From the NCBI GenBank assembly GCA_028673005.1, contig CM054116.1:96636207-96700206 (forward strand): 64,000 bases of DNA, written 5' to 3'. The notes beneath the pieces were generated by a model. That model did no database searches. It was given only the letters and a program-made list of their open reading frames with translations, and had not been told where the DNA came from. This stretch comes from Tanypteryx hageni. Taxonomy: Eukaryota > Arthropoda > Insecta > Odonata > Petaluridae. Below, in pieces: positions 1-14,800 of the stretch (the first letter of the stretch is position 1; each line of letters opens with the position of its first letter). Both the position numbers and the translations under genes were made by a program.

Positions 1-217
1 TCAATTTTTTTTGTGTTGGAACTCTTTAAAGCAGTGTCCATGTAAAGGAAGAATACACTTAGCACATATACAATAGATCATCAATTATCTGGCTCCCTAG
101 GGGAGAAGGGGTCTCCGGATTCTCACAAATGCTGTATAATCACATCAAAGTTTTTATACAGCTTATTTTTAGGCTGTTTTCCAAAGGAAACAAAGCCTTG
201 CGAAATGGCCCTGTCTG

Positions 218-365
218 TTAGTGTGTGTGTGCCCCCTACAACAACTTTTGAACCAATGGACTGATTTTCATGAAACTTGGTATGAGGCTCGTCCTACCAG
301 GGCTCACCTCCGGGCTGTATTTTATTTCGTGAAGATTGAAGTCCCGGGTTCGATTCCAGGAACGT
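218..365 (+). repeat. SINE-like fragment with a tRNA-type B box
   Basis: Positions 341-360 hold GGTTCGATTCC, an exact match to the RNA polymerase III B-box consensus, inside a partly paired T-arm-like stretch (CCGGG loop CCAGG). The sequence before it (about 240-290) resembles the body of dispersed arthropod repeats. No convincing A box or acceptor stem is visible, so this is a tRNA-derived SINE piece or chance B box rather than a tRNA gene. It lies in the gene 1 intron. Confidence 0.3.
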
Positions 366-961
366 TTTTTTCCTATTAGTTTTACATAGGAAATCTCAAA
401 TCTATCATACATAGATGTTTTCTTTAATACATTAAAATATCTTAAAATTGTGATATCGGAGCGAAGTTTGTACTGCTCTAAGGAGAAAAGAATGCACATT
501 CTAATTCTTATCACCGAATTTTGATAATTGATCATATTTTCTTGAATTTATACTAAAACAGCATTTTAGCATTTTAAATCGCATTTTATCAGATTGTTGT
601 CATGGAGACGATTATTACCAATCTCGGCTTGAGCATAGACGAGTGAACAAGTGGGTTATTTTCTTTTCCACTCGACTACCTTTCACCAATGGACAGTTTG
701 ATCCATACATATTAGCGTAAAAACAGTAACATTTATTAAATTCATGTATTAAAAAAATACATGCAAAATATAATGTCAGAAAGAGATTTTGACATTGCTT
801 TTAGTATTTGAAACCTGATAATGCGCTATTAATTTGTTTTCCATTTTTTTTAACATTCTTTTACAACATTGTGTTGTGTATATGTTGTTAATGTTTTGAA
901 TTTGTATACTACAAAAATGTTTTAAATAAAGCATGGAATATTTAAAAATATAAATACAGTA

Positions 962-1578
962 CAGGCATACCTTGCTTTGCATGACCCCGTTTTAAGTGGA
1001 TTCGTTATAGCGCTTACCAGGTGTTAAAAAAAAACAAAGACGGCTGACAACTGAGGTGGTCTAAACATAAATGTATTAGAAATTACATTTTTTACAGACT
1101 TGTGGATTTTAGTAAGATCGTCTATAGATCCCCATTAGGATCAGGATATGATATTATAAAAGAAATCATGAAGATGGCACACAGTTTTTATCTCTCATTC
1201 GACAGCTATTTTGGCATTATTATTTTTCAGGAAAGGCGAATTTCCGAATAAAACATCCATGCTGATTTATTTGAGATTTCATTCGTGCAGGAAATAATTA
1301 TATTTTTTGCCAGAATATAAGGAAGTTTTTAGTTTTCTATACCATTTGAAAATTACCGATGAAGATAAGTAACTGAAAAAATGTTAAGATTTGCCTCAGG
1401 CATTGATGGATGGGAGCTGATTTTTCAGGTAAACAGCATATTTTTATTAATATTACACTTTAGTTTTCGCATCCATGGAACCTATCCTCTTTGACATAAA
1501 GACCCTGTATTTTGTGCGAATTTCATTTAGTGCAAAATTTTCAGGAACCTATCTGTTGCATAAAGCGAGGTTTTGCTG
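962..1578. mobile_element. Tigger/pogo-like MITE
   Basis: The left end reads CAGGCATACCTTGCTTTGCA and the right end, reverse complemented, CAGCAAAACCTCGCTTTATG. The two are imperfect inverted repeats, each flanked by TA. The left end resembles termini of Tigger1-type pogo elements. No transposase frame is visible in the roughly 617 bp, so it is non-autonomous. The element lies in the gene 1 intron before the first visible exon. More sequence of similar flavour continues to about 1830 and may be a second decayed copy. Confidence 0.55.
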
Positions 1579-2800
1579 TACTATAATAAAGAATTATGAG
1601 AATTATGTACAAGTCAGTATGTGTAGTACAATTTTGCATAGTGTTTTGCCAGGGATAACAAAAAAATATGGATAAATGAGTACAGATATCGCTCCATTTA
1701 TGCATTTTCACATAAACGCGATTTTATTTCTACCACCACGCCTTGTGTATTCGCTTTAACTCAATTTTATTCTTACGGCCATTTTTCAATATATGCATCA
1801 CATGTTTGCATTAACACGATTCATTATGCATACAGTATGTACTATTAATAGTTTTATTATTTATTAAATATTTCATAGATTCTTGCCTGTTTATCGTCCC
1901 TGCAGTGATACCATTCATTGTATCATACGACAGAGCAGGATTTCCTGAGAGTTCATATGGCGGTAGAATGTCACTTTTCTTATTCCCCTCTTTGAGCAAT
2001 CAATGCACTTGAATCCATTGTTTTTTGTCCCTAAGAGGGGTTTTCTTCTAGAAAGTGATGCACTGTTAGCCGTCAACAACTGTATGGGGAAAAGCTCTTG
2101 CAAAGATATTCATTGAGATAAGTTAAGAGAATATATTTGTATAGGAAGGTTCACTTATCAAAGGAGCTTTGAAACATGTGATTTATTGCAGAAACTCAAT
2201 GCACAAAAAATTAAGGAGTGGTAAAAGTGGACGTTGCACAGGATGCCATATGTTGTCGTACATGCTTGAGGGATTAAAAAGCTCATTAAATCAACTTTAA
2301 AGACATTTCTAAGTAGAATAGGTCTGCTTAGGAACGTAAACAACACCTATTACATTGCATTTTCGCTTTACGTGGCGATTTCCAGTAACCCATCTCTTGC
2401 ATAAATTGGTGGATAACTGGGTTACGTATAACTCAGATCCTACTGTACTACTCACAATCATCCTGAAATGTTTTGGCACCATGTAGTGCGCTACTGCCTA
2501 CTGCCTTTGATGCGATTTTCCAGTGAACATTCAACTATTCACAACTTCCACTGGATTGGCCAGGACTGCCGGATAATGTTGGAAGCCAGATAATCGATCC
2601 ATCCAAAAATTTATGGCAAAATTTCTGGTTTAAATATATTTTCTTAGACACAAGAGCTCAAAAAAACAGGGTAGTCTTATGTTCAGAGTCGTCTTATATT
2701 TGGGTAATTACGATATGATCAATGGAGAAATTTTGTCAAGTTTTTAATATAATGTGAATTTTTAGCGTCACAATGTGTTGATACTGTTTTTAATTTTTAG

Positions 2801-2862
2801 ATGGCCTGCAATGAGTATTCATGGAGACAAGTCACAACCAGAGAGAGATCATGTTCTTTCCG
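2801..2862 (+). CDS. Gene 1 exon: [15 protein letters not shown] segment of RecA domain 2
   Basis: The acceptor is TTTTTAG and the donor CCG|GTGAGT. The exon is 62 nt, the same length as gene 2 exon 54839-54900, with the same phases. It encodes a segment that differs from the paralogue at about four of 21 residues (MS for VC, H for Y, S for R). Confidence 0.9.
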
Positions 2863-5800
2863 GTGAGTTCAATCTACTGCAGTTTAAATTCATTTTAGTG
2901 TATATCATTAAAGTAATGAGGTCTTTGCAATCTGACACTGCATTAAGTGTAGCTGCCATGAAAAATTATGTGAACTTCCCACATATATCCTGCAAATAGT
3001 GTTTACTTTTAACTCATTGTACACATAATAAAATCCATCTATAGTTTACCTTTCTAATGTAACCAAAAAAGAGACTGATTCGCTTCCTGAAGAGAGTTTT
3101 GACTTATGGCCTTGGAATATTTAGGAATGAATTTGTTTTACAAAATGCATTCAATTGTGCTTCTTTATTTTTATATTTAACTAGTTGTTTAATGGAAAAT
3201 ATATGAACTGCTTATTAAATTTGGCTTTATTCAAAACTTTTCACTTGCAGAATTCCGTACAGGAAAATCTCCTATTCTAGTCGCTACTGATGTTGCTGCT
3301 AGAGGTCTTGGTAAGTTATATTTTTATTTCATTTAATAATCAAGATAACTCCTATAGCCAAAAAACATTGAAACTGCCAGGATGAATTAAGTTTATTTTA
3401 ATGTTAGTTGATCTCCAATCGTAGTCTTCTCAGTCCTTGAAAGAAAGGAGGTTTTATACAGTTTCAAGTTGTTTTAGTTTTTACCTGATAAAAGTGTTAA
3501 GAATTTTGAATTTACAAAAGCAAAATGCTTAACTGTTACTAGAATATATGACGAATATAAATTAATTTTAGAAAATAGGTGATGTCAAACAATGTTCATT
3601 TCAAGGCATAAGTCAGTTTTAAATGAAATCATTTTGATTTATCTACAGATGTTGAGGATGTTAAGTTCGTGATAAACTTTGACTACCCTTCATCATCTGA
3701 AGACTACATCCATAGGATTGGTCGAACTGGCAGGTGTCAACAGTCGGGTACTGCTTATGCTTTCTTTACAACAAACAATGCTAAGCAGGCACGTGAACTA
3801 GTAGCTGTTCTGGAAGAAGCAAAACAAGACATTAATCCCAAGTTAAGCGAGATGGCAGCCGCTATGACAATTCACTCTCGCGGTGGCTTTGGAGGTCCCA
3901 AGAATGGTATGAGTCTTTTTGTGCTTATCAGTGATTTTAAATTAACTGCTTCCCTGATTTACCCATGTATACTCGGATGAACCTGAGTGTACTCAGGCTA
4001 CCATATTTTTTACTTAATGTGCATAACACAACCTAGCCAGTAGCCTAGTTTTCGGCCATCAAGAGTTCCAAGCAGGCACATACAGGATTTCTCCAAACAG
4101 GTTTTTCAAAATCTATATGCAGTGTAACTGCACAGTCAATTGACGCAGCTAATGTTGAGCTTTATTGTTTACAGCAGGGGTCACCAAACTTTTTACTGGA
4201 AGGGCCACAAGAGGCGTCATTTCAAATGACTCTTCAGGCCGTGTGAAAATTTCAAAGAGCAAGTTTTGAGAATTTTTCCGATTCTGTAATATTTAATTCA
4301 CCTATATTAAAAGTAGATTTCATCCAATCACTCGGAAAATGTCGTTTAGATATCATAAATGATATCTAATGAATACTCTCGCTGATAAGGCCTGAAGACC
4401 GTAGTTTGGGGATCCCTGGTTTACAACATAGCTACTTTGATTTCAACTCTCAGCATGTTTTATGGTACCACCAGACCGTCCACATTCAGGGTATTTCCAG
4501 ATGCCTTTTCCTTTATCCCAGTTCCTGGAAGGTTGTTCGAGATGCCACAGCAGGTGATGACACCTTTTTACGACAGTTATTTGTTGAGTTTTATGGCAAA
4601 CATGTTTGGCATCTTCACTTGTGTTTATGCTCGGTTACAGTTGTTCATTTTTATTGTATTATAGTTTGTTATTTTATATCATTTCTGTTGTTTTTTGTTT
4701 TTTATATCATTTTACATTTCCCAAAATGGGACGTGACTTAGGGATAATTATAATTTGTAATAAAACATCAAAAAATTAATATATATTTGTAATTGTGTTA
4801 TTTTTTTAATTTAAAATAAAAACACTTTTTTATCACACATGGTAAAAAACCCTTTAGGAAATTGGTTAAATAGTAAATTTCATAGCATCTCTCAGTGTCA
4901 GCACTTATTTTTCAATGTAAAGTCAAAGAATTTTCTACCTTGTTTTTAGTGGGTATAATTTATCATAGCAATTTTTTAATTACCATATTTTTCGGGCCAT
5001 AAGATGCACTTTTTTCCAGAAAAATTACTCCGAAAATCAACCTGCGTCTTATCGATTGAAGGTAAGATTATTACTGTATTTAGTAATGACATTCACAAAC
5101 CCACTCATCTCCAAAATGGAATAATTGACATTCATCACAAAATCGTTAATTTATACATTATTAATAATTAATACTGAAAATTTGTTAATATTTACAGTAC
5201 AACCATATGCAATGTAAATTCCTATGGTGCATTTTCATTATTGTGCTTTATTACTGTCCACTCACAGTAATTACAATTTCGGTGCATTTGCAATGCTTGT
5301 TGTGATATTTAATTCCTAATGAGACCGTTGAATAACACGATTAATACCACAGAGCATTATAAATCTGATAGATTTCATAAATATTTTATAAATATCTAGG
5401 ATAAATACTGTTACTTGTATTAAGATCCCAATGGCAACAAGAGTAAAAAGATAAGCCTACACTATTAACTATAAGCTTCAGGTGATTCAGTATGCATAAC
5501 CGAGCAGCAGAATGTCATTTCGGTCTATATCCCACAAAAAAATAATTCTTGAATGGAAAAAAAGAAGGTGACAGGAAAAGAGAAACATAGTGTTTGTAAG
5601 CTTGATCCTAAATGGCCACAACTAGAGGAGGAAGTGAAAATATGAATAGTAGAACAGAGGAAGTTAGGTATTGCTGTATTGATCAAAATGATTATGTACG
5701 AGGCAAAAAGAGTTGCAGAAGGAAAAGGAGTAGTTGAGCTTAGAAAACATTATTACATTTGCGTTCCATTTATTAGAGATTAAAATTTGATCTTGTACTT

Positions 5801-8800
5801 AAGTTTAATCCTTTCCATTCATTTTTTCCAGTGGTGGTTACTAGCCAACTCAGGTTTATTTTTGCAAATTATTAACTTTGTTCATTTTACATTTTTGCCA
5901 TCTATATAAAGCTTAATATAAACTCTTTTAGGCTTGAAGGGATTGAAAATGAACAAATAAAAAACTTTTTTTAACAAATATCATTTATTTATTCGATTTA
6001 CAGTTCATTTGTAAATATTCTCAGTATGATATTTCTTGAAACATTCACGAGGATGTAATCCTGGATGACGAGTACATTTCACAGTAGTATAATTTTGCTA
6101 TCTGGCAACCTTATATCTTTCTATTACTGCACACAGTACAATCCTTCGTACTTTCTCCTCCATTTTTCATTATGAAGTGAGAATTTCCATTCAGTCTTTC
6201 TTCTTTCTCCCCTGTAGATTTTCTTCCAATTCTCCCAGCATTAGAATTTCTCACATTTCCTACAAGTTGGACTAAAAGTTTCTTCTTATGTTTTAGATGA
6301 TTTATTGGCATCATTATTTTGTTGTTTGCGAGCAATGTAACTGTTGACTACAGCAACAGTGTTTTCCTCATGACTGCATAGCTTGCAATATATTGGTCTG
6401 CCCGATCTACTTTTCCCATTTTGTCTGTATAATCAGAAATCACAATTGGTTTTTGATTTTTTTGTTGTACCTCCTTTTAATTTTTGTAAGACGGAGTTGG
6501 TTTTATTGCGATGGTATTTACTTAGCATTAGTACCAACCTCTTGTCCTTCCAGCTCAGAAACATAGTGTTGTTTTCTTTGTTCTTGAAGGCAGAAACTTA
6601 ATGTACGTTTGTTTGGTTTCATTTTTTTCGACTTCTGGTAAAACTTTCCTATTTGCTATTATGGTTCCTGAAGTATGGATCTTCATTTTAAGGAGGTCAA
6701 TGGCTAGCTCATAAATTGTATAAAAGTGATCAGTATAGAGATGGTATCCTGATCCACTTGTAAATGACAGAAGATTCTGGCACAGTTGCAACATAATTCT
6801 GCTGGTAAATTTCAATTCTGGCCTCACAAGACTCTCTGTCATTGCTTTGCCAAAGTATGGTATAATGGAGGAAATATAACTGGTCTAACAATCACTTAGT
6901 ACATACATATGAAGTCCCCATTTTTTTGTTTCATCAGATTATACATTTTGAAGAATATCCATCCTTTGAAGCCAACAGTACTCTTGTCTATTGCAGCGGT
7001 CTTTCCTGGCAGGAAAACCTCTACATTTCTTGTCAAGGTAGTCTACTATATTCTTTATTTTGCTTGCTTGTGATTTCACTGAGTTTGTGGGGTTGGTGGA
7101 CACAAGTGAAACGTCCAAAATATTTGCAGAATGGGAACTCAGGGAAAACACGTTGTTGAAAAAAGCATTTCATCTACCCACTCCTTGGACCAATACTCTT
7201 GGGTTCAGGCCCATATTTAGCAAGAAATGCCTTTATTTCTTCTAATGTCACATTTGCCCATGTATGCCAGATAGATTGTTTTTGACAAGGACTGTACATT
7301 TTAATTTTTCTTTAGGATAGCTGTTTGTTTCCTTGATTATTTTATTCAGAAAATCATTGGTAAAGTAGAGCTGTAAGAATTCCTTTTCTTCCCTAATTCC
7401 CTGCATAGAAATTTGAAGGCCTTCCTTGGAAACAGCTCCGTTGCCAATTGTGCAGTCTTCAGTATCATTGCCATCATCAGTCACATCACTATTATCACTT
7501 CATAATCTTAATATTCTTCACTTTCACTGATATCATGTTCTTCAATGTTCAAGGCCTCAAGAATTTTTCCAGTCTCATTGCTCGATGCCATTTTTATGGG
7601 CAAACAAATTAAATTTGTGCTCACCTATTACTGTAATTTCAAAATAGAATTCTTAGGAACAGAGATATATGTCGACCATACACTGCTCAACAGACTACTG
7701 GGATGAGATACGAACAAGGGTAGGTGAGGATATGATATATGAATGAAACAAATAGAGGACTATGGATAAATACTGTTGTTACAATGTATATATCTCCAGA
7801 AGAAAACATTTTGCACAGTATTTGGGGAAATTGGTTTATGATATGCATATAAACTACCATTCGAACTTCATTGTAACCTAATATAAGATAGTAAAATTTG
7901 AAGAGCAATCAGGTGGTTATGCAACCCCACATGACACTATGTGCCACGAGAATGCCTGAAAACAATAAAATTTTATCTGAAATAAATAAAAATTTATTAT
8001 GCCTTGAGCTGCTAAAAAGTATCAAAAAACTTCAAAATATCACCTGCTAAGAATTGACACCACTAGCGATAAGTATATGATAAGGAGAGTGGATTGAAAA
8101 CAGTGTCAGACCAGGTTCAACAGCAGAAAGGGTTAAGGAAGTACTATCAGTTAGGGCAGGGATTTTCATAGTATGGGCCGTGGTCCAAAGGTGGACTGCA
8201 AAATGTTGAAAATGGGCAACAAGGGCCTCACCCACAAAACTTATAGTGCCTCGATGGGTAAAATGGTTATTACCAAATAAGCAGAATACCTTCCTTACAA
8301 AATTTCCCACCCATTCCTTGTTTGGCTACTTGTCATTGTCCTATACCTTTCTCAAAAACCGACCTGCAGCATCCTCGTGTAGCAAGGGAGCACCCTCTAC
8401 TTCCTTAATAATTACACTGGTCAACAAAGATTTTGTTAAATGTAAAATTTCAACTGTTTCTTATGTATTTTTAGGTGCTGATTTCAAAAATAAAGTCAGA
8501 ATTTTTCTATCACCCACCATTTTTGTGTAACAGACATAATAATATGTATATAGAAATTAGCGTATAAATAAATATTACTTATTGTGTTCATAGAAAGAAA
8601 CATAGCTAGTTTGTAAATGTTGGTTTGTTTATGTGTTGACTGCTAACATGAGGTCATTGTTTGCATCACCATAGTCCAAAAGCTATGAGTCATCACCTTG
8701 GATCTCTTTGCTCTCAGTTGAGTGTCAACTTTCATTTGTGAAACATGCCTAGTGTCTGGGACTCATAGTCCAAAACCTATGAGTCATCACCTTGGGTAGG

Positions 8801-11800
8801 CAGCTAACAATGTAAATATGCTGACACTTTCACAATGTCTGATTCAGTATCTTCTCTTTGCTCTCAGGTAAGTGTCAGTATTCATTTGTGAAACATGCCT
8901 AGTGTCTGTGAGTTCTAGCTTAGTGGTGAATATTTTTAGTGTGTAGTGTGTTTTTTAAGGAAAACACCTCGAAATTGTAAAAGTCACCCAAACAATTTTT
9001 GCTATATTTGTGGCGAGTTAACTTTTAAGGCACAGATGCGAAATATTACCCCTTTAGTTATTAAATCATATGAGCTTTATTTTGGATGCAAAGTAGGTGA
9101 TCAGGACAAATCTTGGGCCCCTCACATCTGTTATGCTTCATGTGTAACACTACTGACTGGCTGGCTTAAAGGATCCCGTCACATGCCATTTGCAGTTCCC
9201 ATGGTTTGGAGAGAACCTAAGGACCCTTCATCAGATTGCTATTTTTGCTTGACTAACATATCTGGAATTACATCTAAGTCTAAACATACTGTAAAATATC
9301 CAAATCTTCCATCAGCTATTAGATGTGTGTCCCATGGTCCAGAGCTTCCTGTACCTAAGCCACAAGATGATGGTGTTGTCGAGACCCGGAGTGACTCAGG
9401 AGATGAAATACAGAATGACCCGCACGCCAGTTTAGGAGAAGTTTTTTCATGCCTGGGATCTAACACACGCAATCACACATACGCACACACTCCAGGTTTA
9501 AGGGACACTACTCCATGCCAGGGACTTTTTCTCACACATGCGCAAAACAAAATGTTGTAGTGACCACATGAAACACTTGGATGACATCGATAGTGTCCAT
9601 AACTTGTCTTAAGAAACATTTACTAAACTCAATCTCTTGAGCAAAGGACTTAACTTTTGTCTCCCTAACAAAGAACCTCCTTTGGATGATGATATAGGCA
9701 TTGAATCATCCGTTAAAAATCTGAATGATACTACCAAAATTCACGTAAGAGCTGCTTCAAAATTACAACTAGAACATATTATAAAAATAACACTGTAAAT
9801 CACCTTCCCAGTCCTGATTATAAACTCATAAAAAATGTTAAATTAAAGACTTTATTTAAAAGCAGATAAAGGAAATTCCATTGTCATGTCATGAATCAGC
9901 ATGATTATTTTGATAAAGTTGAAAAATTACTCGGAAAATGGATCTTACTCACTTCTCACAAGAAATTCTCTTAATAAAATGATTTTTTTACCAAGGACAC
10001 CATAAAAAATTGCCCAAAACTCAGAAGAAGTCTTACATTATAAGATTGCAGTTTAAAATCCTACCATCTCAATATTACATTATTTACCTTAAGTCCACAA
10101 ACCTGGAATTTCTATGAGACCTATTGTGTCATGTATTGATTCCCACACATTTCCTTTCTAAATGGATAGTTGACAAATTTAAAAGCCTACCTAAAAATGA
10201 CAAATAGAAGAGGAGAGCACGGTGAGTGAAACCATGAATTGAAGGTTCAACTCCAACTGTAAACAAGTAGGGATGTACACAGGTTTCCTGTGGCACAGAA
10301 GTGCTTTTTGTCACATTCGCCATAGTATAATCATATACTAATTATTTGTTTTGAAATCAGAAAATTATATTTACTTGTATTGTGATAGTTCTGCTTTTTA
10401 GATGTTCTAAACATGTTCATTTCGTTTTAACGTTCTATACTTGCCCTACACACGAAATTTCTTTGAAATTGGTTCAACCAGTACCTTCCAAATTCATACT
10501 TACAGAAAAGTTCTAAGCTAAAATTGATGAAGACAGTTCAACATATGTTTAATAAGAAATATTTTTATTCCTTGTAATGTGGCAGCACTGCTTTCTATAG
10601 CTATACAAATAATCTTGATTTTGTTATTTTATGTTGTACGCCATCTTTATACAAAATTTTGTTGAAATCAGTTGTGCCAGTTCTTACCAAATTCATAATT
10701 ACAGAAAAGTTTAACTTTGCAATCGTGGCACCCCTGCTTAGTCGATCTGGTCAAAATATGTCATTTTGGTGAATAATTTATGAGTTGTTGGTGCTTGCAT
10801 ACTGCAAGCGCTTAAAAAAATCACCATACACCAAGTTCTAAACTCATAAATAAACAAACATGATCTCCAGGGCAACAGCACTTCAGCCACATGGAGCCTA
10901 TATGCATTAGACAATAAATTCTATGAGTTCTAGCAGAATATTTATAATATTCTGCAAAATTAAGGCAACTATCTGTAATTTCCAAATTCTCTGGCAATCG
11001 GCTTGTGTCCAAGTTTTTGTATTTCCAGTTTCGTGACTCAGATCGCCCTGTATGAGCAATAAGAATAATCATCATTAACCACTCATCTGGGTGTGCCCTA
11101 TATATACATCACACTGTTTTCTCAGCTGTTTGCTATGGGTATGCCGTAATATTTTGTCACGCAGCTTCTCCGGCAACTAGCTTCATCCTTTTAGTGTACC
11201 GTCTCGGCAGTAAATGGGATTCACTTCTTTATTTGAAAAAGATACGCTTCTCATATCTAGACCCTGACTTTGCTTTGCGAGTTGCATTTCTGTTACCCTA
11301 ATTTTAAAATTAACAACATTTATTTTATTTATAATATTATTTTTTAATCACTTAGTAATTGTGTACATTTTTAATGTCTTTATACCATATTTTAGGAATT
11401 TGTGTTCATTAAATATTGTTAACAAATTAAATTTTTATTGTAATAATAAATATATTTTAAGATTTTAATTCATGTCTTGTGCTAAATATAGTTGGACACA
11501 CATTTTAAGAATAAACAACTCAAATACTGAATAATTAACGTATTTTTTAATGGATTTGCGATTTGATTCACCTCAATTGCAATTTAAATGCCCACCTCGG
11601 TTTTCGAAAAATTAAATACCCAGATGAGTGGTTAAGACAATACCCTATACACTAAAATTATGGAAAAATTAGGATATTTTGTGTTAAGATTATGGCATCA
11701 TCATCCGTGACTCAAGCACGTATTTGGATTTTAAAAATCGTAAAATAGATATGATGCCATTATATTTAGCAATTGAAAGGTTAAAATTTCTCAAAAAACT

Positions 11801-14800
11801 ATGAAACACAACATTAAAATACTTTTCATGTTTTAATAAATTTCGTGTATTACCGTAAATACCCGCATATAATGTGCACCCTCGTATAACGCACAGGGGG
11901 TTTTTTCAGCCTCGTAATCTATGATTTTTCTATATACCTGCATATAGTGCGCACAGATTTTTTTTTAGCGTTGCCGTTCCAGAATAAAGTAGATGGTGTA
12001 ACGTGTTCTAAAGCAATGATCGAATTATTGGTATTGTGTATTGGTAACATAATGAAATTTTCGAATAACGTTCCAAAAGAACGTCAGCTAACTCAATCAA
12101 TACATACTCTATGTTTACTTACAAGGTGATATTAGGATATACACAATAAATCGAATTATATTAATTTCATAGTATGGCATATGACATTCTTTGAGCTAAT
12201 AAAATGAAGGAATGACGATAATCCTATGTTTTTTACATACGTTTTTGTCACGCCTGAGGTGGACAGGTTTGCCCAACCTTCAGTTTTACCCTTATTAGAA
12301 CACTCTGGAGCACGTAAACACGGTAGCAAATAACCATAATTAACTACAGACTCGAAGAATCAAGAATAAATCATGTATGAATGCTGAGAGAAAAGTAGGG
12401 AACGATAACTTGATGGTAGTTCTACAAGCATCAACTCCCAGCGTACTGAAAGGCATCAGCTGCCATTGTTTCTAATTGTAAGTAGTACCAGTACCTCACC
12501 ACCAGACCAGGCGCCGGTGTAGGGCGACATCATGCGTAAAATAGCTCATCATTGTGCTAACAAAAGGAAATGTGAATTACAATGTAGCAAATAATATACA
12601 GTGAAATGCAAGAGAATTTTTAATGTAATTTAGAGGCAGCATATCGAATTAAATATTGAAGCCGATAACAGAACGGATTAATGTGCACGGCTTCAGTTCA
12701 GTTCAACTTAATTGAATGCAGTAAAAAATTATTACAAAATAAATTAAATGGCATATGTTTCTATCAAGCTAATTTTTATTGCGCATAGATTTAGTGCTAT
12801 GCATAGACAGACAAGTGTTAATTAAATACACGTTAAATAAAGTCATACATATTTTATCTTTATGACATTTCGCTCCCTTTTTCTTATTATAAGTGAAGAT
12901 AATTACTTAATGCGCTTATTTAACCCATATTTATGACAGACAATATGGAAGTTAAAAGGCAAAGCTACACTGCCAAATTAAAACTGAAAGTGATCCAGTA
13001 TGCTAAGGAGCATGGCAGTCGTACAGCAGAGCGAGAATTTGCACCGGGGGAATCAGTTATCAGACAATGGAGGAAATCCGAAGAAATCTTTAACAAAATG
13101 CCTAAAACAAAGAGGGCTGAACGCAAGGGAAAAGTTCAAAATCCTGAGTTAGAAAAACGCCTGATGAAATGGATTACCGGCACAAGAAGGGATTGCTTAG
13201 GTGTAAGTTTCTCAGCTGTTCGGGTTCAAGCTCTTAGATTAGCCAAAAAGCTCAACATAAAGGACTTCAAAGCATCCATGCACTGGTGTCATCGTTTTTA
13301 CAAGAGAAATAATTTGTCAATACGCTGACGCACAACTACAAGTCAGCGTTTACCAGAGGATCTTTAAGAACAACTCCTATCAATCCTATATAATTAAATT
13401 GAGGAAGGAATTTAATTTTCCACTAACTGTAAGCCTAATTGGAAATGCCGACCAGGCCTCAATAACCTTGACATGCCATCGCAAACCACGGTCAGTGAAA
13501 AAGGCGCTAGAACCATAAGAAATAGAGGCACTGGTATTGAAAGAAATCGATTCACAGTAATGCTCGCATACATGGCCGATGGCAAAAAACTGCCACCATA
13601 TGTTGTTTTTAAGCGAAAAACTTGACCTAAAGGCAATTTTCCCAAGGGAATTATCATAAGAGCGCAATGAAAAGGTTGGTTTGATGAGATGATAATGAAT
13701 GACTGGACAGTGTGTGTATGGAAAAGAAGAACTGGTGGTTTACGGAATCAGAGGTCTTTACTAATTTTAGATGCATTTAGTTGTCATATTAAACCAGCGG
13801 TAACGCGGAAACTACAAGAATTAAACACCAATCTTGCAATAATTCCTGGTGGAATGACATCAATTCTACAACCAGTTGATGTTGTTAGTAATAAACCATT
13901 CAAAACACTTATGAGGCACAAGTCCGATTGGATGGTCAATGGCAACCATAGGTTTACTAAAAGTGGAAATATGATGAAAGTTGATATCCCTACGATCTGC
14001 CAATGGATTAGTGAAACGTGGAATGAAATGTCCACGGATGTTATTATAAAAGGTTTTAAGAAATGTTGCATCAGTAATAGTTTAGATGGTAGTGTAGATG
14101 ATATGGTGTGGGAGGACGACGGTGACAGCGCCACAGCAACAGAGGATACAAAAGATAACGAAGATGACGATTCCGATTACAACATCGAAGAAGAATGGTC
14201 CAGTGAGGAAGAATTTCTTGGCTTTTAAAATGAATAAATACTAAATTCATTCTTTTCATATCTAATTAATGTATGTTAATAGAATTAGTTAATAAATTTT
14301 TACTATTATCTATCTTGCTTTTCGTAAAAATCACCAATAAAAATATGAGGATACCCGGGCAGTAATTACTGTGCCGAAATTGTGGAAATATGGGGTCAAA
14401 TGAAAATGGGAAGATTATGTACCCTCGTATAACACGCATCCTAATTTTTAACTCAAATATTTCGAAAAAAAAGCGCATTATACGAGGGTATTTACGGTAG
14501 TAGATATAATGATGTCATCATAAGTTTACATCATAGTTTAAAATCAATGGAATAGTAATATATAAATAAGACTAATTTTCATTTTCCGCAAAATAAACAT
14601 CCTGAATTTCTAAATTCTCGGGCAATCAGTTAAGTTTTCGAATATCTGGTTTCATGCCTTACAATTAGATTGGTTTCAACAATAGCTATAATCATTAAGA
14701 ATATAGTCTATATATCACAATAAAATTTATGTAAAAATTAGGATATTTTGTGTTAGGATTATGGCAACATCATCTTTCGCTTTTAGTTCGTATCCGGGTA

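Noticed and set aside
341..360. tRNA gene at the B box
   Set aside because: No A box, anticodon arm or acceptor stem could be drawn; treated as a SINE-like fragment.
2397..2600. GGATAACTGGGTTACGTATA and GCCGGATAATGTTGG, like Tigger termini
   Set aside because: Single ends without partners or clear TA-bounded pairing; too weak to list as elements.
8158..8240. CAGGGATTTTCA-GGGCCGTGGTCC, resembling a hAT left end
   Set aside because: No matching right end or 8-bp duplication found.
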